Positions 8,431 to 15,357 of a DNA stretch of 46,375 nt are shown here, one piece after another (within the stretch, counting starts at the first letter, position 1; each line of letters starts with the position of its first letter). A program made the position numbers and the translations under genes. The notes under the pieces are model-generated. The model was not told where the DNA came from, made no database searches, and worked only from the letters and a program-made list of their open reading frames with translations. The DNA comes from Deltaproteobacteria bacterium (GTDB lineage: Bacteria; Myxococcota_A; UBA9160; SMWR01). The stretch covers positions 1 to 46,375 of the forward strand of contig JAHEJV010000004.1 in assembly GCA_024638705.1 (NCBI GenBank). Direction: 5' to 3'.

Positions 8431-9953
8431 GGTGTGGCCTCCGCCGTTGCGCTGCGGCGGCGGAGTGCGCCGGCGAGCACACGCACCGCTGAGGCGCAGA
8501 ACTCGCGAGCGACCAGGCCCAGCGTGACGACGTAGACTGCGGCGCCGACGGTCGCGCCCAACGCGATCTGGCCCCACGCGGGTTGCTCCCTCATCGCGGG
8601 AAGCAGGACGATCAGCGCGAGGGCCATCGAGCCGGTCGCGATTGCGGGGGGTGCGAGTCCGGCGAGGCCGCGACGCAAGGGCAGCTCGAACACGCGTTGC
8701 GCGACGAGGAGGTTCGCGACGAGGGCGACGCCCGCGACGCCTGCCTGCGCCCAGCCGACGGCAGCCGGCGTGCCGACGACCGCCGCGCCGTACCACAGCG
8801 CGGGAAGCACCAGGGACGCACGCAGCAGCGAGAGCCGGGTCAGGACGTCCGGCCTTCCGAGCGCCTTGTAGAGGTCGCCCACGTTGAACGAGAGTGAAGC
8901 CAGCAGCGCGTAGAGGCAGATCGGCGGAATCACGGTCGCGACGTCGATCCATTTCTCCGAGAAGAAGCCCACCACGACCGGCTCGGCGAGGAGCGCGAGG
9001 CCCGCGGCCATCGGTGCAGTCAGCGCGAACACGTAGCTCGCGCTGGAGACGAAGGTGGCGTGCACGGCGTCCCGGTCGGACTGGAGCCGCGCGTAAACGG
9101 GGAGCAGCACCTGGCCGAGCATCGTCGCCAGGTTGCGGATCAGGAGGTCGGGGATCCGGAACGCCAGGGTGTACACGCCGAGCGTCGCGGCGCCGAGCAG
9201 CCGCCCCACGAGCACGGAGTCGGCGTTGCGGATCAGCGCGCCGAGGAGGTCGATCGCCACGACGTGACCGCCGAAGGGAAGCAATCGGCGCGCGGCGGCG
9301 CGATCGAAGTGGAAACGCGGGTGCCAGTCCAACACCCACCAGTAGACGGGCACCGCCAGCGCCGCTGCGCCGACCGTTCCGAGGATCAGGCTCCAGTAGC
9401 CGAAGCCAGCGAGCGCGAGGACGATCGCGATCAAGCCCTTCCCGGTCGCGTGCACCAGTTCGGGCACGAAGCGCCGCCGGAAATCGAGGCGACGTGCGAG
9501 CAGCGTCGCGTGGACGTTGCGCAAAGACTCGATCGGAAAAAGCAGCCCGAGCGCGCGCGTCACGTCGACGGCGCGCGGATCTGCGAAGGCCCAACCCGCC
9601 AGGGGCGCTGCGACCCACACGAGCGCGAAACCGGTCGCTCCGGCCAGCAGTCCGAGCCAGAAGCCCGTGTCGAGCATCTCCGGGTCGTCGCGGTGGTGGA
9701 TCAGCGCAGGGGCGAGCCCCAGGCCCGGGATGGCCGAGAACATCGCGATCACCGCGATGGCGTAGGCCGCGACGCCGAAATCCTCTCGCTCGAGGAGACG
9801 GGCCAGGACGACCGTGCTGGCGAAGAACAACAGACGTCCGGCGAGGCGCGATGCCGCCACCCAGGCGGTGCCTCGGACGGCCGAGCGGGCGAGCTGCTCG
9901 CGATCGCGCATGCGTCGGCGCTCGTCTTCGTCGTTCGCGTCGAGCGACGGCAC
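8427..9953 (-). CDS. Wzx-type lipopolysaccharide/polysaccharide flippase (MOP superfamily)
   Basis: Polytopic membrane protein of 508 aa with about 12-14 hydrophobic segments, predicted to flip the undecaprenyl-linked repeat unit across the inner membrane. The region after a charged N-terminus, AVRGTAWVAASRLAGRLLFF, and VVLARLLEREDFGVAAYAIA match the start of WzxC/polysaccharide-synthase-type exporters. The length is normal for the family. The start is GTG at 9953, one base beyond the stop of the sugar transferase. The N-terminus MPSLDANDEDERRRMRD is unusually charged, and the internal ATG at residue 15 is another possible start. It is followed without a gap by the WcaL-like transferase. Confidence 0.88.
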   Translation of the reverse strand: MPSLDANDEDERRRMRDREQLARSAVRGTAWVAASRLAGRLLFFASTVVLARLLEREDFGVAAYAIAVIAMFSAIPGLGLAPALIHHRDDPEMLDTGFWLGLLAGATGFALVWVAAPLAGWAFADPRAVDVTRALGLLFPIESLRNVHATLLARRLDFRRRFVPELVHATGKGLIAIVLALAGFGYWSLILGTVGAAALAVPVYWWVLDWHPRFHFDRAAARRLLPFGGHVVAIDLLGALIRNADSVLVGRLLGAATLGVYTLAFRIPDLLIRNLATMLGQVLLPVYARLQSDRDAVHATFVSSASYVFALTAPMAAGLALLAEPVVVGFFSEKWIDVATVIPPICLYALLASLSFNVGDLYKALGRPDVLTRLSLLRASLVLPALWYGAAVVGTPAAVGWAQAGVAGVALVANLLVAQRVFELPLRRGLAGLAPPAIATGSMALALIVLLPAMREQPAWGQIALGATVGAAVYVVTLGLVAREFCASAVRVLAGALRRRSATAEATP

Positions 9954-9954
9954 G

Positions 9955-11088
9955 TTAGTGGCCGCCCCTCATCGAGAGCACGATCGGCAGTGTCCGCAGC
10001 AGGATCCACAGGTCGTAGAAGAAACCCTGGCGGCGGACGTACTCGAGGTCGAGCCGCAGTCGCTCGTCGAACTCAGCGCTCGCGCGCGCTTCGATCTGCC
10101 AGAGCCCGGTGATGCCGGGCGGCACGTCGAGTCGGGCGGTGTGCCAGGCCTCGTAGTCGTCGGGCGAGAAGGACGTCGGTCGCGGCCCGACGAGACTCAT
10201 CTCACCGCGCAGGACGTTCCAGAGCTGGGGAAGCTCGTCGAGGCTGGTCTTCCGCAACAGCTTTCCGACCGCCGTGATCCGCGGGTCGTCGGGGACCTTG
10301 AAATCGGGCCACTGCAGCTCGTTGAGGTGCGCGAGTTCCTCCTTGAGTGCCTCGGCGTGAGGCACCATGGTCCGGAACTTGAGCATCTCGAAACGCCGCC
10401 CGCCCCGCCCGGTGCGCTCCTGTCGGAACAGCACGGGAGCGCTCGGGGCGGAGAGCCAGATGGCGACCGCGCACAGGAAGACGATCGGCGCCCAGAGCGG
10501 GGCCGCAGCGAGCACCGCCGTGACGTCGAAGCCGCGCTTGAGCCACGCCCCGAAGCGCGTGCGGCGCCTCGGGGCGAGGGGCCAGGTGCCCGCGGCCGGT
10601 CCGATCGAGGCGTCGGCCCGTCGCCCGTAGGTCGCCTCGAGATTGGACCCTGCGAGCTCGATGAGATCCGGGAGCGTGAGGGCCTCTTCGCGGAAGCTGG
10701 CCACTCCGAGAGCCAGTGCGCGCTCGTCCGCTCGCGAGAGGACGCGCTGTCCGAGCTCTTTGGCTCCCTCCTGGGTGGTGGACGGACAGAAGACCAGCCA
10801 GCTTCCGTGTTTTCCCCATCGGGTGAACACGTCGGTCTGCCGCAGCGCACCGGCAATGCACTGCTCCAAATGACCAAACTCACTCGCGTTCTTCGCATGT
10901 CCGGACCGTGCCGACAGCGCCAGGACGCTGAACGGCAGGGCGTGCCGACGGCTGAGGGAGAACAAGACTTCCGCGAGCGCCACGGGTCCGAAGCCCTCCT
11001 GGACGAGCGCCTCCTGCCCGAGATCCACTTTTTCGTTCGAACCAATCAATGTGAGCTCCTGCCGCTGCATCTTCCCGCACAACATCAT
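9955..11088 (-). CDS. Initiating undecaprenyl-phosphate sugar-phosphate transferase with degenerate GGDEF-like N-terminal domain
   Basis: Starts repeat-unit assembly by moving a sugar-1-phosphate to undecaprenyl phosphate at the inner membrane. The bacterial sugar transferase domain occupies about residues 183-372. It has the membrane helix after [50 protein letters not shown] and [12 protein letters not shown]. Residues about 35-155 look like a GGDEF fold: [16 protein letters not shown] stands where active enzymes have LRxxD..ARxGGDEF. The signature is lost, so no cyclase activity is expected. The usual N-terminal four-helix membrane part of WcaJ-type enzymes is absent. The start is uncertain: I chose the ATG at 11088 (377 aa), while ATGs at 11085 and 11070 and a TTG at 11100 are alternatives. 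First gene of the operon, divergent from the export lipoprotein gene. Confidence 0.86.
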   Translation of the reverse strand: MMLCGKMQRQELTLIGSNEKVDLGQEALVQEGFGPVALAEVLFSLSRRHALPFSVLALSARSGHAKNASEFGHLEQCIAGALRQTDVFTRWGKHGSWLVFCPSTTQEGAKELGQRVLSRADERALALGVASFREEALTLPDLIELAGSNLEATYGRRADASIGPAAGTWPLAPRRRTRFGAWLKRGFDVTAVLAAAPLWAPIVFLCAVAIWLSAPSAPVLFRQERTGRGGRRFEMLKFRTMVPHAEALKEELAHLNELQWPDFKVPDDPRITAVGKLLRKTSLDELPQLWNVLRGEMSLVGPRPTSFSPDDYEAWHTARLDVPPGITGLWQIEARASAEFDERLRLDLEYVRRQGFFYDLWILLRTLPIVLSMRGGH

Positions 11089-11122
11089 TTCCACTAGCAA
11101 GAAACAGGCCCGCGAGCGCCTT

Positions 11123-11138
11123 CGAAACCCCTGTTTCG
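11123..11138. repeat. Inverted repeat near the start of the polysaccharide operon
   Basis: CGAAAC-CCCT-GTTTCG gives perfect 6-bp arms, 35-50 bases upstream of the sugar-transferase ATG. A related GAAACAGG half lies at 11101-11108. Spacing and position suit a transcription-factor operator, though an mRNA hairpin is also possible. No regulator is identified. Confidence 0.4.
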
Positions 11139-11297
11139 CCGGCCGGGCGAGGGCAGGGCGAGACTAGGGCTCACGAGCGACGGGGCACGACGCTTTGAGA
11201 GTGGCGCGCGACCTGGTTAGGTGACGCGCCCGAGGGAGAGAAACCGCCGGAAAGGGTCTACCGGTTGCCGGTTTCCGCCACCCGACGGGGATTTTCT

Positions 11298-11317
11298 CCG
11301 ACCCCTGGAGGGGTCGG
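11298..11317 (+). repeat. Perfect 8-bp hairpin in the leader of the export lipoprotein gene
   Basis: CCGACCCC-TGGA-GGGGTCGG is a perfect stem of 8 G/C-rich pairs with a 4-base loop, 71 bases before the start codon. No T-run follows on the plus strand, so it is not an intrinsic terminator. It may be an operator or a leader RNA element. Confidence 0.5.
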
Positions 11318-11388
11318 AATGGCACTCTCCCGCACGCCGATCGTCCGCGAAGAAGCGGGCGCGGCGCTTTCGCGCATGGGAGAACGAG

Positions 11389-11988
11389 ATGAAGAGCGGA
11401 TTCCTCCTCCACACCGTCGCATTGGGCGTCCTGCTCGGCGCTCTTTCGGGCTGCGCTACGCGCGGCCAGCCCGAGCCGGCCGGAAACGCGGCGACCTTCG
11501 AGGAGACGCCCTACGTGATCGGGGTTCCCGACCTCCTGAGGATCGCCGTGTGGAAGCATCCCGACCTCTCCACCGAGGTTCCGGTGCGCCGCGACGGCAA
11601 GATCTCGGTCCCGCTCCTCGACGACATCCAGGCGGCCGGACTCACCCCCGAAGAGCTCAAGGCGGTGATCACCGAGCGGCTGTCCAGCTCGATTCGGTCC
11701 CCGAACGTCACGGTGATCGTGGTGAGCCCGGAGAGCCAGATGGTCACAGTCGTCGGCGGCGTGGCGCAGTCGGGGCCGATCCCGCTGCGCGGACAGATGG
11801 GCGCCGTGGAGGCCGTCGCCGCGGCGGGCGGCTTCTCCGCGTGGGCGAACACGAGCGACATCCGCGTGATCCGTGTCGTCGAGGGGCGACGCGTTTCCTA
11901 CGCGGTCGACTACGGCGCCTACCTGAACGCGGAACCCGGCTCCGACATCGTGTTGCAGCCGGGCGACGTGGTGGTCGTCCCCGAATAG
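11389..11988 (+). CDS. Short Wza-like polysaccharide export lipoprotein (Poly_export plus SLBB)
   Basis: Periplasmic/outer-membrane lipoprotein of 199 aa expected to form part of the polysaccharide export channel. The signal peptide ends at the lipobox ALSGC, with Cys22 as lipid anchor. YVIGVPDLLRIAVWKHPDL begins the Poly_export domain (about residues 44-120). A single SLBB-like domain follows, with VTVVGGVAQSGPIPL and AVAAAGGF, and the end is LQPGDVVVVPE. It is about half the length of E. coli Wza and lacks the C-terminal helix that forms the outer-membrane pore. That size is typical of export proteins in exosortase-type polysaccharide loci. The ATG at 11389 follows GGAGAACGAG. The frame is open upstream to 11221 without a credible start. 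It sits 8 bases before the outer-membrane barrel gene. Confidence 0.87.
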   Translation: MKSGFLLHTVALGVLLGALSGCATRGQPEPAGNAATFEETPYVIGVPDLLRIAVWKHPDLSTEVPVRRDGKISVPLLDDIQAAGLTPEELKAVITERLSSSIRSPNVTVIVVSPESQMVTVVGGVAQSGPIPLRGQMGAVEAVAAAGGFSAWANTSDIRVIRVVEGRRVSYAVDYGAYLNAEPGSDIVLQPGDVVVVPE

Positions 11989-11996
11989 CCCGCTGC

Positions 11997-13478
11997 ATGC
12001 GTCTCCGTCTCCTCTCGATCCCGCTGGGCGCACTCGTGCTCGCGACGACACCCGTGCACGCGGACCGTCTGATCCTTTCGATCGAGCAGGACGTGACGCA
12101 CCAGAGCAACCTCTTCAAGACGCCCGACGACGAGGAGTCGGACGCCTACTACCGCGTCCGTCCGGGCGTCGCGTTCCAGGGCGAGGAGAGCACGTTCCGC
12201 TACGACCTCGTCTACCGACCCTCGTTCGATTTCTACTTCGACAACAGCGACCTCGATGACGACAGCCACTACGGACGCGGAAAGCTGTCGTGGAAACCGA
12301 TGGCGAATGGCGAGCTGACCCTGGGCGGGGAGGTCTCTCACTACCGCACCGTTCGTTCCGACGACGTGGAGGGGGACGGCGTTCCCGACGCTCTCTCGGG
12401 GCGCGACGGTCGCGTGACGAAGGCGGTCGCCGATTTCGGTTACGAGCACTACGTACAGCGCGACTGGATCGCAGCGACCCACGCGGGCGTGCAGAGCTAC
12501 ACGTTCACGGACCGCGAGAGCGCGGACAGCCTCGGCTTCGACGGTGAGGCGAGTCTGATCCACGAACTCCGACCCAATCTCGCTCTCGGCGGTCTCCTGT
12601 TCGGAAGCCAACGCAGCTTCGACGAACAGCAGACCAGCGGGACGCCGCGTTCCCGAAACCTCGTGTTGAACGGCAGTCTGGTGTTGCGTGCGGAGCCGTT
12701 TCGATCCACGACGTTCGAGGTGCGAGGGGGGCCCGCGCTGATCGCGGTCTTCAACGACGGTCGCGACCGCGGTGCCACCGTCGATCGTTTTCGCGGCACC
12801 GACGCCGGGCCGAATACCACGGCGGCCGTCTTCGATCCGGCGCGTTGCGCGACGGTGAACGGGCAGTTTGCGCTCGCGAATTGTCCGGTCGAACCGGCTC
12901 CCGCCGCAGCCGGCCAGCTCGGCCAGCGGAGCTTCGTCGAATACGACCCGGGAACGCGTCCTCGCGCCGACGATGAGGTCGAGGTGACGGGCTTCGTCCA
13001 GGCGCTCCTGCGGCGCGAGGATCGCTGGGGGGAAGCGAGCGTCGAGTACTCCCGCTGGGAGGAAGCCTCGGCGGGGATCAGCGCCACCACGATCCGCGAT
13101 TCGGTGACGGGCACCGTGCAGTTCGAGCCCGGCGACTGGGTCATCCGCGCCCGGGCGAACTGGAACCAGCGCGAGGACGTGACACGGGTGGTGCGCAGCG
13201 TGGTCAGGGCGGGGCCGAGCCCGGTGCCCTCGGCCGGCCCCTTCTTCGTGGCCGAGGCCAACGGGCTGGTTCCGGACAGTACCACGGCGCGCATTACGCA
13301 GTACTGGGTCGACCTCCAGGTGACGCGCTACTTCCTCGAAGATCGTCTGGCGATCGAGGTCGGCGGCCGCTACGTGAAGCAGGACCGAAGCGGCTTCGGG
13401 GCCTCGGTCGATTTCGACAACACGATCGGCACGGTCGGCCTCCGTTACGAGTTCCGACCGGTTCACTACCTGCAGTAG
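11997..13478 (+). CDS. Outer-membrane beta-barrel protein associated with polysaccharide export
   Basis: Protein of 493 aa with a Sec signal peptide (LSIPLGALVLATTPVHA, cleavage near residue 22). The rest is alternating polar/hydrophobic strands rich in aromatic residues, such as YDLVYRPSFDFYFDNSD, GKLSWKPMANGELTLGGEVSHY and TFEVRGGPALIAVF. It ends with two clear strands, RLAIEVGGRYVKQDR and IGTVGLRYEFRPVHY, as expected for a barrel of roughly 16-20 strands. An inserted loop with a possible disulfide pair (RCATVNG and ANCPVEP) lies near residues 282-300. It directly follows the short export lipoprotein and is plausibly its outer-membrane partner, similar in size to the outer-membrane proteins of PEP-CTERM/exosortase polysaccharide loci. 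That link is inferred from position and length only. Confidence 0.72.
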   Translation: MRLRLLSIPLGALVLATTPVHADRLILSIEQDVTHQSNLFKTPDDEESDAYYRVRPGVAFQGEESTFRYDLVYRPSFDFYFDNSDLDDDSHYGRGKLSWKPMANGELTLGGEVSHYRTVRSDDVEGDGVPDALSGRDGRVTKAVADFGYEHYVQRDWIAATHAGVQSYTFTDRESADSLGFDGEASLIHELRPNLALGGLLFGSQRSFDEQQTSGTPRSRNLVLNGSLVLRAEPFRSTTFEVRGGPALIAVFNDGRDRGATVDRFRGTDAGPNTTAAVFDPARCATVNGQFALANCPVEPAPAAAGQLGQRSFVEYDPGTRPRADDEVEVTGFVQALLRREDRWGEASVEYSRWEEASAGISATTIRDSVTGTVQFEPGDWVIRARANWNQREDVTRVVRSVVRAGPSPVPSAGPFFVAEANGLVPDSTTARITQYWVDLQVTRYFLEDRLAIEVGGRYVKQDRSGFGASVDFDNTIGTVGLRYEFRPVHYLQ

Positions 13479-13644
13479 GAGCGCTCATGATAGGCGTCTC
13501 CGTGCGGGAGTTTGGGTGGACACATGCAGGCGGATTGCCGCTTCGCGGTGGCTTCGCGTTCGGCACGGCGCGAAGATATTCCCGCGTTCCGGGCGCCCGT
13601 ACGGAAGGGCGTCGGGGTAGAGTGGGCGCCCGCTCGAGTCGTCC
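13479..13644. other. Intergenic region before the MopE-like gene
   Basis: The 166 bases contain an inverted repeat CTTCGCG / CGCGAAG at 13552-13558 and 13569-13575 with a 10-base loop. No T-run, clear promoter or small ORF with a ribosome-binding site is seen. The next gene may have its own promoter here. Confidence 0.35.
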
Positions 13645-15282
13645 ATGCTGAACCCGTCTCCCGATCCCACCGAAGCCTCCGATTCGCCCGCCAGCGCGGT
13701 GCGGCGTGTCGGGTGGAAGCGCCTGCTGCTCGGGCTGTTGCTCGCGCTCGCGTTGGGACCCGCGTGCAGCTACTCGGACAGCGGCAGTGGCGGCGACGCG
13801 GCACTGGCAGCGAATTGCGTCGCGGGCCAGTCCTGCACGGCCGCGGGCGTCGGTGTGTGCAGCCAAGGCCTGACGCGCTGCCCGGATGGAAGCGGCGGTG
13901 CCGTGCAGTGCGCTGCGATCTTCGGCCCGAGCTCGGAGGTCTGCGATGGCGCGGACAACGACTGCGACGGCCGTTCCGACGAGGACATCCCGGATCAGAG
14001 CAGCGGGAGTGACGTCGGCCAGTGTCAGCCGCAGATCCTGTCCTGCAGGATGGGCTCGTTCGTCGAGATCCAGGAGCGGATCGATCCGCAGCCCGAGATC
14101 TGTGGGGACCGCATCGATCAGGACTGCGACGGATCCGACTGCGCCTCGCCACCCGTCGTCACGCTCGTCTCGCCGGCCCCCGGGTCCCGGTTGAACGAGG
14201 GCGCGCAGATCGTGATCGCAGCCACAGCAAGCGACGCCGATGGGATCGACCGCGTAGAGTTCCGGGTCGACGGGGTGCTCGAGGGGACCGACCGCAACGC
14301 GCCCTACCAGATCTCCTACACGGTTCCCTTCGGCGTGAGCGCGATCGGGATCGAGGCGCGCGCCGTGGACCGCGCGGGGTTCGACGCGAGCACCGGCGAG
14401 CAGCGCTTTCCGGTGGATCCCGATCCGGGCACGACGGTCGTCGGACGCGTCGTCGATCCGAGCGGCGCCTCGTTCGCGGGCGCCGTCGTGCGCATCCGGG
14501 GAGTCACGGGCGTGTCGGATACCACCGGGGCGGATGGTCGCTTCTCGATGGCGTCGCCCACGTCCCAGGAGATCGTGGTCGAGGTGCGGCGCCCGGGTTC
14601 GTCGCGGGTGATCGGCACCTCGGATCCGACGCCGCCCGTGCCCGGCGGCGTCACCGACGTGGGTACGATCCTCGCCGCCCGTTTCGGTTTCGAGAACGAT
14701 CTCGGCCTCGACCTCGACCTCGAAGACGACGAGGCCGAGCGCGTCACATTCGGGTCGGGCTTCGTCTTCCCGTTCTACGGCTCTCGCTATGGCCAGGTGT
14801 TCGTGAGCTCGAACGGGCGCCTCACCTTCTCCTTCGCCGACGACGAGGAGGACGAATCGGTCTCGGCTTTCGACACCCAGCCGGGCATCGCGCCGCTCTT
14901 CGCCGACCTCGATCCGGAAGGCGGCAACGGCGGCGTGTTCGTGCTGCAGGAGGCCGATCGGCTCGTCGTCACCTTCCGCGAAGTGGTCGTGCGCCAGAAC
15001 CGGCGCGACACCTTCCAGGTGATCCTCTACGACACCGGGGTCATCCAGATCGGGTTCGCCGCGGACGACGCGCGCGACGGGATCGTCGGGATCACACCCG
15101 GGTCTTCTCCCGCGACGGTCGAAAGCGATTTCAGCGACGATCCGCCGTTCACCGGCGGATCGGGGAGCATGATCTACGAGCGCTTCCAGGGCGGCGGAGA
15201 TCGCTTCGACATCGATGGCCGCTTCCTGCTCTTCGAGCCGACCGGTGCGGCCTACCGCGTGCAGAACGTCGCCACCGACTAG
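13645..15282 (+). CDS. Secreted multidomain protein with MopE metal-binding motifs, Ig-like and carboxypeptidase-regulatory-like domains
   Basis: Secreted or lipid-anchored protein of 545 aa, function unknown. After a 25-residue polar leader comes a hydrophobic signal segment (LLLGLLLALALGPAC). Cys41 could be a lipid site, but the lipobox GPAC is imperfect. Two MopE-type calcium/metal motifs follow: EVCDGADNDCDGRSDED (98-114) and EICGDRIDQDCDGSDC (151-166). Next is an Ig-like module (about 171-258, with TASDADGIDRVEFRVDG), then a carboxypeptidase-regulatory-like beta module (about 264-325, ending in GADGRFSMAS). The C-terminal beta-rich domain (about 345-545) has FVFPFYGSRYGQVFVSSNGRLTF and IAPLFADLDPE, similar to the nidogen-like fold. 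MopE motifs are common in myxobacterial secreted proteins. A role in binding the surface polymer is speculation. Confidence 0.75.
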   Translation: MLNPSPDPTEASDSPASAVRRVGWKRLLLGLLLALALGPACSYSDSGSGGDAALAANCVAGQSCTAAGVGVCSQGLTRCPDGSGGAVQCAAIFGPSSEVCDGADNDCDGRSDEDIPDQSSGSDVGQCQPQILSCRMGSFVEIQERIDPQPEICGDRIDQDCDGSDCASPPVVTLVSPAPGSRLNEGAQIVIAATASDADGIDRVEFRVDGVLEGTDRNAPYQISYTVPFGVSAIGIEARAVDRAGFDASTGEQRFPVDPDPGTTVVGRVVDPSGASFAGAVVRIRGVTGVSDTTGADGRFSMASPTSQEIVVEVRRPGSSRVIGTSDPTPPVPGGVTDVGTILAARFGFENDLGLDLDLEDDEAERVTFGSGFVFPFYGSRYGQVFVSSNGRLTFSFADDEEDESVSAFDTQPGIAPLFADLDPEGGNGGVFVLQEADRLVVTFREVVVRQNRRDTFQVILYDTGVIQIGFAADDARDGIVGITPGSSPATVESDFSDDPPFTGGSGSMIYERFQGGGDRFDIDGRFLLFEPTGAAYRVQNVATD

Positions 15283-15311
15283 AATCGGGGTCGCGTGCCA
15301 GGGAAGGGTGA

Positions 15312-15323
15312 GCGTGATCACGC
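15312..15323. promoter_or_regulatory. Perfect 12-bp palindrome upstream of the alginate-lyase-like gene
   Basis: GCGTGATCACGC is a perfect palindrome 34 bases before the start codon, in the 75-base gap after the MopE-like gene. It could be an operator. It is not a CRP/FNR site because the TGA/TCA halves lack the 6-base spacer. Confidence 0.35.
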
Positions 15324-15357
15324 CATCGAGGGGCTCGTCTGCCGTATACGGTGAGGG

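Larger units (their letters stand above)
11089..11388. promoter_or_regulatory. Divergent intergenic control region with several inverted repeats
   Basis: This 300-base region separates the minus-strand polysaccharide operon from the plus-strand export genes and must hold both promoters. Visible structure: a 16-base repeat CGAAAC-CCCT-GTTTCG at 11123-11138, close to the sugar-transferase start; ACCGG-TTG-CCGGT near 11260-11272; and a perfect 8-bp stem at 11298-11317. No promoter is clear on either strand. TTGAGA followed 16 bases later by TTAGGT on the plus strand is weak. No intrinsic terminator is present. A plus-strand frame is open through it, but its codons are not protein-like. Confidence 0.5.

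Noticed and set aside
11320-11336. Sigma54-like TGGCAC..CGCA upstream of the export lipoprotein gene
   Set aside because: The GG and GC doublets are 9 bases apart instead of the required 10, and no bound activator is known.
11221-11388. Possible c-di-GMP (GEMM) riboswitch in the export leader
   Set aside because: The conserved GEMM core sequence is absent; only plain hairpins are seen.
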